Shown here: positions 12,501 through 23,200 of the stretch, piece after piece
Numbering within the stretch: the first letter of the stretch is position 1
Layout of the letters: each line of letters begins with the position of its first letter
NCBI RefSeq assembly: GCF_901709675.1
Contig: NC_051087.1
Coordinates: 235,001 to 299,000, forward strand
Direction: 5' to 3'
DNA length: 64,000 nucleotides
Origin: Syngnathus acus
Lineage: Eukaryota; Chordata; Actinopteri; Syngnathiformes; Syngnathidae
Made by a program: the position numbers and the translations under genes
Notes under the pieces: model-generated
The model's database searches: none
Told to the model about the DNA's origin: nothing
Seen by the model: only the letters and a program-made list of their open reading frames with translations

Positions 12501-14666
12501 GGCCAACGGCTGGCTCTCAATTCGGCCCGTGGCGGCGGGCGCCTCACATTCGTCACAGTAGCTGTTCCCGCAGCAAGGGATGACCACGGCGTCCGTCATC
12601 AGATCATTGCAGATGGGACACAGCAGCTCGTCCGGGATGGGGTCCGAATCGTCCTCGGAGGACGAGCGCTCGTGCGCCACGAACGGCGGACGCTCCTTCT
12701 TGCCCTGCGCGTACGCCTCCCTGCGTTCAAAGGCACATTTTGCCATCAAGGGCCCGAAAACGCACCAGAGACTCGAGCGGAGACGGCGGGGCGTACGCGT
12801 CGATGGCCGGTATGGCGTATTCGCCCGTGCTGGTCAGCATGGCTCCTTTGGCGCCGGGCTCGGCCTTCACCATGAAGCTCTGGGGAATCCCCTTGCTGGT
12901 TCTCACCTGCTTGGGACCCTCCATGCTCTTGTCCTGAACCTGACCCAAAAAGACCAAAAAATGCCATCACCTCCAGCACACTAAACGTCTACTCAAGTCA
13001 ACGCGGCCGTTACCAGGAGCAAGGGGCACTGCCGAATATAGTGACCCGTCTTTCCACAACGGAAACAGAGGTAGTGAGCCGGCGGAGGTCCGACGGCCTT
13101 CTTGGAGTAACTACGGCAAAGGGGGGAAAGGGGAGAATGGCCACGTTCAAAGCAACTGCGCCATCTGCGCGTGCACCACAACCGGGCCAGAATGCTCACT
13201 GAATAGGGTCGTATTCGTGGTTGGACTGCGTCATCATGGCTTTAATCTTGTCCTCCTCGGACGCGTTGGCGTCAACCAGGTTGGCCGTCTACGACGACAA
13301 CAAGCAAAAGATAAAAGGGGGCAGGCAGGCAAGCGACGTGCACGCTTATCAGCGGGCCAAAGCCTTTGGCAAACAGTGGCGCGGAACAAGCGGGCGACAA
13401 TACCTTGGTGAGCTGCGCGAGCGACATAGACGGTGACGAGTCGGTCTGCGGGAGAATCAGAATACAAGACATTCAAGGTGTTACAAGACGAGCTCGCGTC
13501 GTGGCCGCTCCCTCAAAGTTGCAAGCGGACGCATTCCTAGAGCCACAAAAGGGAAACCTCGTGGCAAGTACAAAATCAAATCGACCCTCGTTAAGCTTCA
13601 CGGCATTCGTTTGATTTTTTGGTCTTCCAATGTTCTGAACTACAGCTTGACACGGGCAAAGCCAATTTGTAACGGAGCGTTTCAAAAGGTGGTCCGCCGG
13701 CGTACGACTCGACGCAGAACACGAGCCAAAAGGAGATGTGCCGCCATCGCAACAATGACCGCTTTCAGCGTTGGCAACGTTTGAAAGCTCACGCTAGCCT
13801 TAGCGTTGTCTAACGCCAGCCAGCACGCAAAAGGGGCAATTTCCATGCGCAAGACCACTTTCAAAGAGAAATAAAAGGGAGGGAACCGCCCGCCCACCCG
13901 CCGGGACTGCTGGGCATCTGCGGAGGGAACACACAGGGAATGTGGTGCAAAAGCGACTCTGACAAGTCACTTGAAAACCTTTATTGACAGGCTTCTGCAG
14001 CTTACAGGACAACCACGCAGCCCAGGGGGGGAAGGAAACTACGGTTTAGCTCCCTACGCTAGTCTGGAAAGATGGCAAGCCTGGAAAGAGAGGGAGGGCG
14101 GGCGGGCGAGTGAGTGAGCGGGATGTGTGTGTGTGTGTGTGTGTGTGTGCAGTCCATGAAACAAGGCAGAGAGCCATCTTGTACATGAGAAAACAGCTGA
14201 CAAATGTGACCGAGTGACATTCAAAGAGTGGATTCCACGTGCGGCATGGTCAACTTTTCCAAGCTGCCAAAAAAAAAAAAATTCTAACAAAAGAATCCGT
14301 GAAGATTCCGCATGCCCCGTTCAGCCAGTCAGCAATGAGTCATTAATGACGTTCCACGCCTTGCCGGCCGGCTTCATATTTTCACAGAAAACACAATATG
14401 GTTATCATGAGGCATTAACATTATGTGACACAAAGGTTTGCCCGAACGAAAGCGGGCTACAAAAGCCATTTCAATGTGAAACACAGGTCAGAGAAGTGCA
14501 CCCGCACTTTGAAGCTAGCAAAGACAGTACAACATGAGAAAAGTGATGCTCCTTGTTGTAAACAAACAATTCAAGCGCTTTGGCGTACCACGCCCTCCCC
14601 ACCCAGCACACGGAGAATCACCATCAACACAAAAGTGACACAAGGTCATCAGGAAGGCAGGCGGGC

Positions 14667-14700
<34 letters not shown>

Positions 14701-15350
14701 GCAAGGGGATCAGTGAGTGTTGCTTTTGGGGTGTGTTTGCTTTTTTTCGGGTTGGTTTGGTTACATACGGGTCTTGACGATCCCGCCGCAGACGTGTCAG
14801 AACGATCTCTGGGGAGACAACATATGAGGCATCGCTAAGTGACCACAGCCTTGATTAGCATCACGTGGAGAGATCAAAAGAACCAAAAAGAGACACATAC
14901 ACTATGAACGTCCTGCCAGCGGGTTTGACGCCGCCAATGGGCGTTCTGCGGACAATCACCGACGAATGCTTGGGGATGTGGGCTTCATCGTCCGTGTATT
15001 CTGTGTTCGTAAAAAAGGCAAATGGAAGGAAAAAATGGATGCAAGGAAAAGAAATACATTTCTATAACTGCCAAATTGGACAATTTCCTACTGTGACTCA
15101 TTTGTTGGAACTACCTTCAAATGTGTGACTATAATGTGAGCACAATGCAAGTGACGTGGGCTGGGCGCTCGCTCGCTCGCTCACCTTCTCGCGTCTGCGC
15201 GTTGGTGATCTGCAGGTCGCAGTCTGTGGCCTTGAGGCGCTCCCTGGACATGATCTGCCGCTTCAGCTCATTTAGGGTGATGTGCAGCCCGTCGAACGTG
15301 ACCGTGTTGTAGTCCAGTTTGGAGGAGAACTTGTAGTGAACACACGACAT
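6597..15350 (-). CDS. rbbp6: E3 ubiquitin-protein ligase RBBP6 (DWNN, zinc knuckle, RING, SR/KHK tail)
   Basis: RBBP6 is a nuclear RING-type ubiquitin ligase that binds p53 and Rb and is part of the pre-mRNA cleavage and polyadenylation machinery (yeast Mpe1). Twenty coding exons: 15185-15350, 14901-15000, 14769-14808, 13404-13445, 13200-13288, 13014-13110, 12797-12939, 12548-12720, 12353-12456, 11940-12274, 11779-11872, 11599-11659, 11428-11485, 10980-11306, 10793-10888, 8955-10623, 7775-8838, 7624-7697, 7465-7543, 6597-7392. They sum to 1869 codons including the stop, and every phase joins. Visible parts in order: ubiquitin-like DWNN domain (MSCVHYKFSSKL), CCHC knuckle (CFRCGKTGHYIRQC), RING/U-box (CPICNDLMTDAVVIPCCGNS, CDECIRTTLL), proline-rich region, SR region, DATPVRDEPMD, a Ser-Asp-Arg-Asp-Arg repeat exon, SDLARETDEAAF, and a Lys/His tail (KKHKKHKK). 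Human RBBP6 is 1792 residues. Identity is certain; the alternative 11485/11530 acceptor is unresolved. Confidence 0.95.
7980..8620 (-). repeat. rbbp6: Coding minisatellite in rbbp6: Ser-Asp-Arg-Asp-Arg/Glu-Lys-Ala repeats
   Basis: Inside the 7775-8838 exon about twenty imperfect copies of a 24-33 base unit encode variants of SDRDRAKA and SDRDREKAS. Several neighbouring copies (8150-8270) are nearly identical in DNA, which points to recent unequal exchange. The human protein has charged, low-complexity sequence here but not this repeat. Confidence 0.85.
10690..10791. repeat. (CTCA)n microsatellite that forms an rbbp6 splice donor
   Basis: About twenty-five perfect CTCA units. On the gene strand it reads (GTGA)n, and its first GTGAGT is the donor of the exon at 10793-10888, so every repeat unit is a potential shifted donor. 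Confidence 0.95.
11457..11546. repeat. rbbp6: 45 bp perfect tandem duplication across an rbbp6 splice acceptor
   Basis: Two identical 45-base copies, 11457-11501 and 11502-11546. On the gene strand each copy contains TTGTCTTTAG followed by the start of the exon at 11428-11485, so there are two equal acceptors, at 11486-11487 and 11531-11532. In the correct frame the extra 45 bases have no stop and would add 15 residues. Confidence 0.95.
13446..14768. other. rbbp6: Large rbbp6 intron with no further gene
   Basis: Between the exons at 13404-13445 and 14769-14808. It contains a (TG)n run at about 14127-14149, an A run near 14270 and a (GA)n run at about 14669-14697. Nothing coding was recognised. 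Confidence 0.7.
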
Positions 15351-17030
15351 TTTTGCCACACTTTTCTTTTATCACAACAAGGGTTAGGGGAGAAAGGAGG
15401 TTTAGGGTCGGGGATAATGGATGAACGGATGGATGGAGGGAGGGAGGGATGGATGGAGGGAGACACGGGCTTCGGATGACCAAACCAACCAAACCAAAAA
15501 TAAACAGCGTCAACACTCAAATCACAGGAAGGCAAACCTGGAAACTTTTTAATGCGGCAAAATGGGCTTCACCGGCCCAAAAAATGAAGAAGAAGGGAAA
15601 AAAACTGGAGGGCTAGTCAATGACGCAGAGTCCTCGATTAATCCCAACGCAAGGGATAAAAGGTCGGCGCGCCAAACGACGGCGCCATGTGCCTTTTCGT
15701 CAAGTCCTCTCGAGTCCAAAACCAAAGCGATATACACAAACAACGCCCCAAAAATCCAAGCAAAGAGGCCTCAAAATAGTCCGAGCTCGCTTCTACCGAG
15801 AGAGCGACGTTGTGGACGGCGCTCACGTCCGCCACCAGCAGTCCGTCCGCGGCAGGAGAGGAACGCAAGGGAAGGAAGGCCGCTACGTTAGCAGCTAATG
15901 TTGCTAAGCGCAGTCCAGCCAGTGCTTGGTTGGGGACGGGGGTCCCCACCCTCAGTTCTTCACAAAACAGTCCATGTCCATAAAAGAGTCCACAGAACGA
16001 GTCCACGGGATTTAGGTCGACGCTAACAACGCCCCTTAGCTGGGATGACAACTTATAGTACACGCAGAGAAAGCCTGGCGGAGAAAAACAATGGCGCCGA
16101 GCTAACAAGCTATGGCTACCGGGAGGCCTCCATTCGCCCCGAAACGCTCTCCGGGTCCATCGGGCTGTCCTTCTTCACCTCCTCGGCACGAAAACAAAAA
16201 CACCAAAAAATGGTAAAAACAGAAAAGATAAAAAGGAAATGTCCTCACAAAAAGCACACGGCGGCGAAAGACGGCAACAGTTGTGGCCACTCTCGTCGCT
16301 GTTTCATCAAAATGGCGTCGAACGGAAAGGCCCGTCGTCTAAAGAGTAGCAAGCACATGACGATGAGAGGATGCACGCGTTTCATTTCCGGTTTGGGCCT
16401 ACAAGTGCTAGCTGGTTCGTCACCATGTACTGATTGGGCAGTCCTTCCTTCCTTCGCGTGTTACGTTCACGTTGTCTTCCGCAACGTTTGAACATCGTTT
16501 TCTTGAAGAAAAATATGTCATATAGGAAGCGGATTCAACATACAGGTTACGTTTGAAATGGTTGAAAAGCTTAGGGAAAACAAAAAGACTAGGCAAGTCA
16601 TTGTTACAGATGCAAGAGCAAGAAATGCTGTTCTTGAATGTGCGCCATAATCGGCAGCGCCTCTGCACTGTATCTATCACGTTTCCGCCTGTCGACATTT
16701 GGGAAAAGACGGACGCTTTCAATCCAGCTCTTCAGTCTTTCTTTTGCTTTTCAAGCCACTCTTGACACCGGCGGACGGACGTGTGCGCTCATCCATGTGG
16801 TTCACGCGTGGCCAAGGAGATGACTGTAACTATTTGCGTTGTGGGTTGGAGGGGTCAACCGTCTTTTGGTTTTTTTTCCCGCCCCCCCCCGCCCCCCCTC
16901 TCACAGGGTTACATCTCGCTCTGCGAATCAGCATTCGTTGCTTCCCCGTGCCCTACGGTGGGTGACGTGTACTTGTCTCCTTTTTCTCTTTGCGAGTGAA
17001 CGAGCGGCGCTAACGTAGTCAAGCGCAATC
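15351..17030. promoter_or_regulatory. Head-to-head upstream region of rbbp6 and ufl1
   Basis: This holds the rbbp6 5' leader (minus) and the ufl1 promoter (plus). A short GGGA/GGAT repeat sits at 15425-15470. A diverged copy of the rbbp6 DWNN exon lies at about 16037-16066 on the minus strand. About 16870-16910 is a run of C ending in TCTCACAG, which could be a 3' splice site for a ufl1 leader intron. No TATA box was recognised, and no coding gene was found besides these remnants. Confidence 0.55.
16010..16110 (-). pseudogene. Possible diverged duplicate of the rbbp6 DWNN start exon
   Basis: On the minus strand the bases at 16037-16066 translate to CVYYKLSSQL, next to CVHYKFSSKL in the true first coding exon about 700 bases downstream. 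The two DNA stretches share 21 of 30 bases, with most differences at third codon positions. A good acceptor-like sequence (TTGTTTTTCTCCGCCAG) precedes it. The start codon is not preserved (Phe-Leu in place of Met-Ser), and similarity fades within about 15 codons. It may be a relic, an alternative exon, or chance. Confidence 0.4.
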
Positions 17031-19382
17031 ATGGCAAGCGAATGGGAAGAAATTCGACGTCTTGCAGCTGATTTCCAGAGAGCTCAGTTTGCCGATACTG
17101 CGCTAAGGTTGTCGGAGAGGGATTGCATTGAAATCATTGCAAGACTTGTCCAAGACAAGAAAGTGGAGGTGGTGCACACGATCGACGGAAAAGAGTACGT
17201 CACCCCAGCGCAGATCAGCAGAGAAATCCGAGAGGAACTTGACCGCCATGGAGGCCGGGTGAACATTTTGGAGCTCCAGCAGATGATCAACGTCAATTGG
17301 GTCGACGTGGAAAGTCGAGCGAGTGACATTGCCAAGTCCGACAGAAGTGTCCAGCTTGTGCTCGGACAACTTGTCGATGACACCTACCTGAACCGCGTGG
17401 CCGAGGAAGTCAACGATCGACTCCAAGAAGCGGGCTTGATCGGCATTTCGGAGCTTTGCAAGAGCTACGACCTGCCGGGGGATTTCCTTCACGACGAGCT
17501 CGCCAAGCGCATCGGGAAAGTCATCCAAGGGGAATTGGATCAGTACAGTCGGGGTGTCATCTTCACGCCCGCCTATGTGGCCCGCCACACGGCCAAGATA
17601 AGAGGGCTATTCAGCGCCATCACCCGGCCGACGCCCGTCAGCGGCTTGCTTGGCGCCTTTGGCCTCCAGGAGCATCTCCTGAATGGCGTCCTGGAGGAGC
17701 TTCTGACAAGCGGACGCCTGCGAGGAAGCGTTGTCGGAGGGCGGCAGGACAACGCCGTCTACATCCCCGAAATCTACTCCAAAACGCAGAATCATTGGGT
17801 GGACGCTTTCCTCCAACAGAACGGATACTTGGAGTTTGATTCGTTGACCCGTCTGGGCATCCCCGAGCCCGTCGGCCACATCAAGAAGCGCTTCAAGGAC
17901 CGCAAGCTACTCTTTCTGGGCGCGGCCTGCGTGAGCCAGGCTCTGGTGGAGCAGGCGGAGGCGGAGGCCGAGGAAGCCGTCAACTCGGCCACCTGGAGCG
18001 ACATGCGAGGCGTCCTGCCCAGCTGCCTGTCGGACGAGGACGCGGCGGCCGCCATCGAGCAGGCCATGAGGAACGCCGACGTGCAAACGGCCGCCGTGCT
18101 CCTGGCGGGCACGGTCGTGGTCAGCCAAAAATGGATCGGCGAGTGCCTCGCTCTCTTCGACCGCTCCGTCCAAGAGCGGGCCCAGAAGGAGTTCAAGAGG
18201 AACCCCGTCCTGCTGATCACCGAAGAGGATGTGAAGCGAGCCGCCGTGGCGGAAAACGCCAGCGGAGCGTGCAAAAAGGACAAGCGGGAGGTGGAGCGCA
18301 AGGGAAAAGGCGCGGCGGCGGAGCCAGCCAAAGCGGGCGGAGGGGGCAACGCCAGAGAGATCCGAACCCGCAAAACCAAGAAGAAAGGCAAGCGAGAGGA
18401 AGACGAGGAAGAGAGCCCAGCTCCTCCCAAGAAGCAGGAGGAAGCCCCCTTCATGACGCCGGAGCAAATCCAAGCGGCGCTGGAGGAGCGCCTGAGCGGC
18501 GGCGGCGGCGGCGACTTTCCGCAAGAAATCTTGCCCGAGCTGGCCGAGCAATTGGTGCGGCCTTTGAGCAAACGCTACCAGGAAGCGCTGCGGCAGTTGG
18601 CGGCGTCCAGCGCCTGCCCGCTGGCGCCGGGCGCCAACAGGAAGTCTGTCAAGGATCTGCAGGAGGAGCTCACCAACCTGTACAACAACATCAGGCTCTT
18701 TGACAAAGGCGCCAAGTTGTTCTCCGACGAAACCCAGGCGCTGGTCGCCAAGCACGTCCTCAGAAGCGTGGGCAGCCGCGCCGCCAACATCCTGGTCAAC
18801 TTCCTGGCCGCCGACCTGATGATGTCCGTGGAGGAGCCCGCCGCCATGAGCGCCGAGCTCCGCGCCAAGATTTTGTCCAAAGTGTCGGACGAGACCAAAG
18901 CGCCCCTGATGAAGCTGCACAACAGCCTGAGCGCTAAAAGCACGGCGGACTTTCTGGACAACTTGGAGAGCTCGGCGGAGGCGTGCGGCTTCCTGCTCAA
19001 GAAGGCCGACAAGAAAAAAGAGCGAGCGGCTTTCCTGCTGCATCGCCGCACTCTGGCCGAGCAGCTGAAAGAGGCCCGGGACCCGGCTCTGGTCCTCCAC
19101 CTCACGGGCGCGCTGCTCTTCCAGGACAGCACGCACTGCATCCTGCACGCTCCGGGCCGCTGCGTGCCTCAAATCGTCCAGGTCCTGGCGGGCCGCATCC
19201 CCCCGGAGAAGCACGCCCTGCTCACCCTCTATCAGAGCCTGGTGGTGAAGCAGCTGACCGGCCGCAGTCAAGGACGAGCGCGCGACGACCCGGACCGGGC
19301 CCCCTTGGAGGGCGATGACCAGGCCCGCTTGGAGGATTTGACGCCGCAAGTCAAGGAGCTGGTGCTTTCCAACAATGAATGA
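17031..19382 (+). CDS. ufl1: E3 UFM1-protein ligase 1 (UFL1), intron-free ORF
   Basis: UFL1 transfers the ubiquitin-like modifier UFM1 to substrates such as ribosomal protein uL24 at the ER membrane, together with DDRGK1 and CDK5RAP3. The 783-residue ORF is close to the human length (794) and starts MASEWEEIRRLAADFQRAQF with the family's winged-helix N-terminus (ERDCIEIIARL, DGKEYVTPAQISREI, GGRVNILELQQMINVNW). It continues through VSQKWIGECLALFDRSVQ, a Lys/Glu-rich linker (about residues 415-475, KKKGKREEDEEE) and the C-terminal helical region. UFL1 has no catalytic cysteine, as expected. The whole coding region is one exon, whereas the human gene has many introns. No stop or frameshift interrupts it, so it looks functional. 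The ATG at 17031 fits the family start. Candidate AATAAA signals lie at 19794-19799 and 19884-19889. Confidence 0.95.
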   Translation: MASEWEEIRRLAADFQRAQFADTALRLSERDCIEIIARLVQDKKVEVVHTIDGKEYVTPAQISREIREELDRHGGRVNILELQQMINVNWVDVESRASDIAKSDRSVQLVLGQLVDDTYLNRVAEEVNDRLQEAGLIGISELCKSYDLPGDFLHDELAKRIGKVIQGELDQYSRGVIFTPAYVARHTAKIRGLFSAITRPTPVSGLLGAFGLQEHLLNGVLEELLTSGRLRGSVVGGRQDNAVYIPEIYSKTQNHWVDAFLQQNGYLEFDSLTRLGIPEPVGHIKKRFKDRKLLFLGAACVSQALVEQAEAEAEEAVNSATWSDMRGVLPSCLSDEDAAAAIEQAMRNADVQTAAVLLAGTVVVSQKWIGECLALFDRSVQERAQKEFKRNPVLLITEEDVKRAAVAENASGACKKDKREVERKGKGAAAEPAKAGGGGNAREIRTRKTKKKGKREEDEEESPAPPKKQEEAPFMTPEQIQAALEERLSGGGGGDFPQEILPELAEQLVRPLSKRYQEALRQLAASSACPLAPGANRKSVKDLQEELTNLYNNIRLFDKGAKLFSDETQALVAKHVLRSVGSRAANILVNFLAADLMMSVEEPAAMSAELRAKILSKVSDETKAPLMKLHNSLSAKSTADFLDNLESSAEACGFLLKKADKKKERAAFLLHRRTLAEQLKEARDPALVLHLTGALLFQDSTHCILHAPGRCVPQIVQVLAGRIPPEKHALLTLYQSLVVKQLTGRSQGRARDDPDRAPLEGDDQARLEDLTPQVKELVLSNNE

Positions 19383-19793
19383 CCCCGCTCGGGCGGGGAC
19401 GCCTTTTGGAAGCGGAGCGGAGCGGCCGCTCGGGCGTCCGGTCCGACCACGGCTTCCCCAACGTCTGCTGTCCGCAGGCCAGCCGGGAGGGAACTCCAAA
19501 CACGTCTCAATGACATAACGGACAAAGTTGTTTTCATTGATTGAAGTTGCAAGTTGAATAGCGGCCACCCGGCCGGCCAGCCAGACAGCCAGCCAGCAAA
19601 GGCCAGCCAGCCAGCCAGCCAGCAGGTGTCTTTCTCTGAGAGCTTTTTTTTTTTTTTTTTTTTGTCAAGCTGCTGCAATTGTTTTGTTTTTGACTCTCAA
19701 ACCAAGCACAAGTGCTTTTGATGGAAAACATTCACAATTGGACCGAGACGCGATAGACAATAGTTGTTTGCGTTCGGGCATCCAGTGGACAAA

Positions 19794-19799
19794 AATAAA
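19794..19799 (+). terminator. ufl1: Candidate polyadenylation signal of ufl1
   Basis: AATAAA about 410 bases after the stop codon, the first on the plus strand. A second copy at 19884-19889 is an alternative. Confidence 0.5.
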
Positions 19800-19842
19800 C
19801 GTCCCTGCCAGTGAATGAGTGGAAAATGCAGCAAGTTTGTAA

Positions 19843-19848
19843 TTTATT
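19843..19848 (-). terminator. gtf3c1: Candidate polyadenylation signal of gtf3c1
   Basis: AATAAA on the minus strand about 365 bases beyond the gtf3c1 stop codon, lying between the two candidate ufl1 signals. Confidence 0.5.
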
Positions 19849-20212
19849 GAAAAGATGGCTTGAAAATGTCACCATTTGGTGTGAATAAAAGCGAGCAAAG
19901 AAAAAGAAAAGCTGTTGTGTACTTTTTGACAAAAACCATTTCATTCACATGGGAATTTTGGTAACTGAGCATAGAAAGTAGTCCACAAATTAGTAAGCAG
20001 TCAATAAGATTTGTTTTCCCCCAATGTTCATGATATTGTTTTTTTAAAAGAGAAAAAGAGCTCAATTCCAAGTACAGAGTGAATGAATTGTTATTTTTGT
20101 CCGACTATTGCGCGCAAAAGGCAAGGCCGAGGACCGGGAGTTGGAAGCCTTCTTGAATTTGAATGTAAATCCGACGGCAACCCAAAGAAGGCGATTGGCC
20201 CGGCCAGTCCTG

Positions 20213-23200
20213 TCAAGGCTGCTTCTTACAATAGTTCCAGTGGTGTTCATTGGGCAGCACCCGAGCCAGTCTGAGGACGCAGTCGACGGTGGGCTCGTAA
20301 AAAACGCATTCTTGCCTCTCCGTCGTCACCGGGGGGGGCCCGAACAGCGCCGGCTTGCCTCTCTTGACCAGCGTGCGCTTGACCACGCAGCCCAGCTCCA
20401 CCAGCGACTGCGGGAGAGAAGGCGGCGTGAGCGGCGAGCCGGCCGCAGACGAGAGAGCGCCGGCCGAAAAAGGCTTTCACCTGGAGCAGCTCCAGCGCCA
20501 CCACGGGCTGCAGGACCGCCTCGTAGTAGGACAGCAGCCTTTGCCGAGTGATGCCGGGACGGGACATGATGTGGAAGAGGACGGCCTCCAGCATGCCTTT
20601 GCACACCTGACTGTTCAGCGTGCCGTCCACCAGGCGCCACGGACGGCTGGCGAAGCTCACGCTCTCGCCGCTTTGCCAGCCCACACAGAAAAGACGGCAA
20701 GGTTGGAACGGCGCCACGTCATCGCGCTTGGGAGACAATTGGCCACAAGCCAAGATTGGAACTCCCTCCTTGTCGAATGACTGACTACTTTTAGCTTCAA
20801 TTCTCAAAAGATGCATTCTCGTTCCAAAAAAGGGAAACTTACCCGTCAAGGTCATCGACCTGTTGCGGCAAAGCGCCTTCTCCGTCTTTCTTCTCATCCT
20901 CCTCCTCGGAGGCACGGCACTGCTCCTCATCCACAGAGTCCTGGGCTCGCGGCTTTGCCTCCTGGTTCTTCTGGCCGCTCCCCTCGTCCGTGGCCATCTT
21001 TTTGGCCGGCGGCTCCCCTTCCGTCTCACCTGGCCTCTTGTGAAGGAAGGGATCGTCGCCGGGGGCGGCCTGCGTGTGGGGCCAGGTTCTGGGCTGGATG
21101 GTAAGGATCCAGGGCGCGGCGTGGCGGCTGAGCACCCAGCGAAAGCCGTAAGCGCCCACCCTGACCACCTGACCTTCCTCCTGTAAATCCTGCCAAAGCA
21201 AAATACTCAAGTGTGCGTGCGGGACGTGCCGAGAGGACAGACGCCGCCGGGGGACTTACCTCCAGGTAGCGCTCCGGGCTCGGGAGGTGAGCGAGCTCCC
21301 GGAGAAGGTCGGCCTGGTCCACGCCGATTTCTCCCGCCGTGTCCAGGCGCCGGCTCAGCTGGGCGCGGGCTCGCCAGTCCTCTGGGGAGTAGTCGGCACG
21401 CCGGGCCGGAGCGGGCGCCCCCTCGCCGACGCAGCGGGTGAGGACGGACGGCAGCAGGGCCGGGCCCGATCGGGACAAGTCCAAAGAGGCGCCGTGGTGG
21501 CTCAGCAAGGCGCCGAGGGGCGTTTGTCGTAGCCGCATCCTGACCACGCACGACTCCACCACGATGTTGTCGCTCGTGTTCAGGTTGCGGAGTTGCACTG
21601 CCGAGCCACGCGTTGGTTATTGACAGCGACTTTCGTTCTCCTTTCCGTTAACGTACCGATGCCGGGAACAAAAAAGCCTTTCATCAACAGGTACTTTGTG
21701 TGCGAAGCCCGGTAAGCGCTGACCCGCAACTTCTTTTTGCCCTCGCACGACACCGCGCCGGCCACTTCGTCCTCGTCGTCTTCGTCCTCCAAAGACGCCG
21801 TGCTGAGAGTCACACGAAGGAAAAGTGGCCAGAGGCGATCACGTTGCTAGCTAGCTCTCACGGCACGGCACGGCACGGCACGGCACGGCACGGCACGGCA
21901 CGGCGTGCGTGCTCAGGCTGCGGCCATACCTTTTAAAGTCATTATCCACCAGGTCGCTGTCCACCACAACCATCTTGTTAGGGACAGACACGTGCACGGA
22001 CAGGAGTCCCAAAGACATGAGGGCGAGCGACACCACGCACGCTCCTCCGGGAGAGTCCAGAGAGAAGCGCGTCGTGGGGGAACCTTCGGGACCGTGGCCC
22101 GGGAGCGCCTCTCCTTCCGGCTCTTCCTCGCCGTTGGCCGCTGTGCGGTTTTTCCTCTCCAGACGGAAGGAGACGGGCGGCCCGTCGTCGCCCGTGCCGT
22201 TGTCCGCTAAGGTCTTGAGGAAGCGGAAGGAGTCGCTGCACAGGGTGTGAGGAAAACGCCAGGAAAACAACCTGCCGGGGAAAAGCAGCAGCAGCAGCAG
22301 CAGCAGTTGTTGACGACAGCCTGAGAACCTTTTGCTCGTACTTGTTGAAAGAGGATACCTGAAGTAGGACTGCGAGAGCTGGAAGGACATGGGCAGGATG
22401 GGCAGCGCTCGGTTCTTCTTGGGTCCCACCGTGTGGCACACGCGCCGACGGTTGACCATGTGACGTTTACGGCACTGAACAAACACCTGGCACAGAAGGT
22501 CCTGTGGGTAGTGGCTGTAAACGTGGAACGTCTGACAGCCGGACAGACAGATGCACGCAGACAGACAGACAGACAGACAGACAGACGGGAGACAGACAGC
22601 ATTAGGGGGCCAAGCGCAAGCCACGGCAAAAATGACACTTGTCAAGAGGCCTTTTCAGCACATTGCAGGAGCACCTGAAAGGATCTGGACTCCTTCATCT
22701 GATGGTTGGTCATGGCCAGCGTGCTCTGGATCAGGTTGAACAGCACTAAGGTCTGGATGTCCTTGGTGCTGCAAGAGTAGCAGAAGCAAGCTTGTTTGCC
22801 GTCCGTCAGTGGAGGGAGGGAGGGAGGGAGGGAGGGAGGGAAAGACGGGACGCCTACCAGGTCAGGGTGTCCCTGCAGGGAACCTGCTTGTCCGTGGCGA
22901 TTGTGCACACTTTGGAGCTGAGGGGCAAAAAAGAAAAGAAGGATTAGGACAGGTTCCCGCTTGCCTCGCATCCTTGGGCTTTCCTCACTCACAACGAGAA
23001 GACTTGGCTTTTGCTTTCGGGCAATCGGGCGTCGTCGGCGCTGAGGACCGAGCTGAACTTTTGTCGGAGGAGCTCCACGTACTGGGCGAAGGCTTTGGCG
23101 CAGTCCTGAGGACCGTGACAAAAGGGGCCGTTGGGGCCAATCGGCGAAGGACGGGCCGAGGTGTCGTTACCTCGGCGTTATTGGGATCGGCGGGCTTGTT

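Larger units (their letters stand above)
19383..20212. other. Overlapping 3' ends of ufl1 and gtf3c1
   Basis: The two genes run towards each other. Plus-strand AATAAA motifs (19794-19799, 19884-19889) and a minus-strand AATAAA (19843-19848) are interleaved, so the 3' UTRs probably overlap. The region also contains (CCAG)n at about 19570-19623 and an 18-base T run at about 19645. No further coding sequence. Confidence 0.65.

Noticed and set aside
17031-19382. ufl1 as a dead processed pseudogene
   Set aside because: The ORF is full length with no stop or frameshift and conserved throughout, so it is more likely functional. No poly(A) tract or target-site duplication was identified.
17907-19568. 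553-codon minus-strand frame
   Set aside because: It is the complement of ufl1, with no family resemblance.
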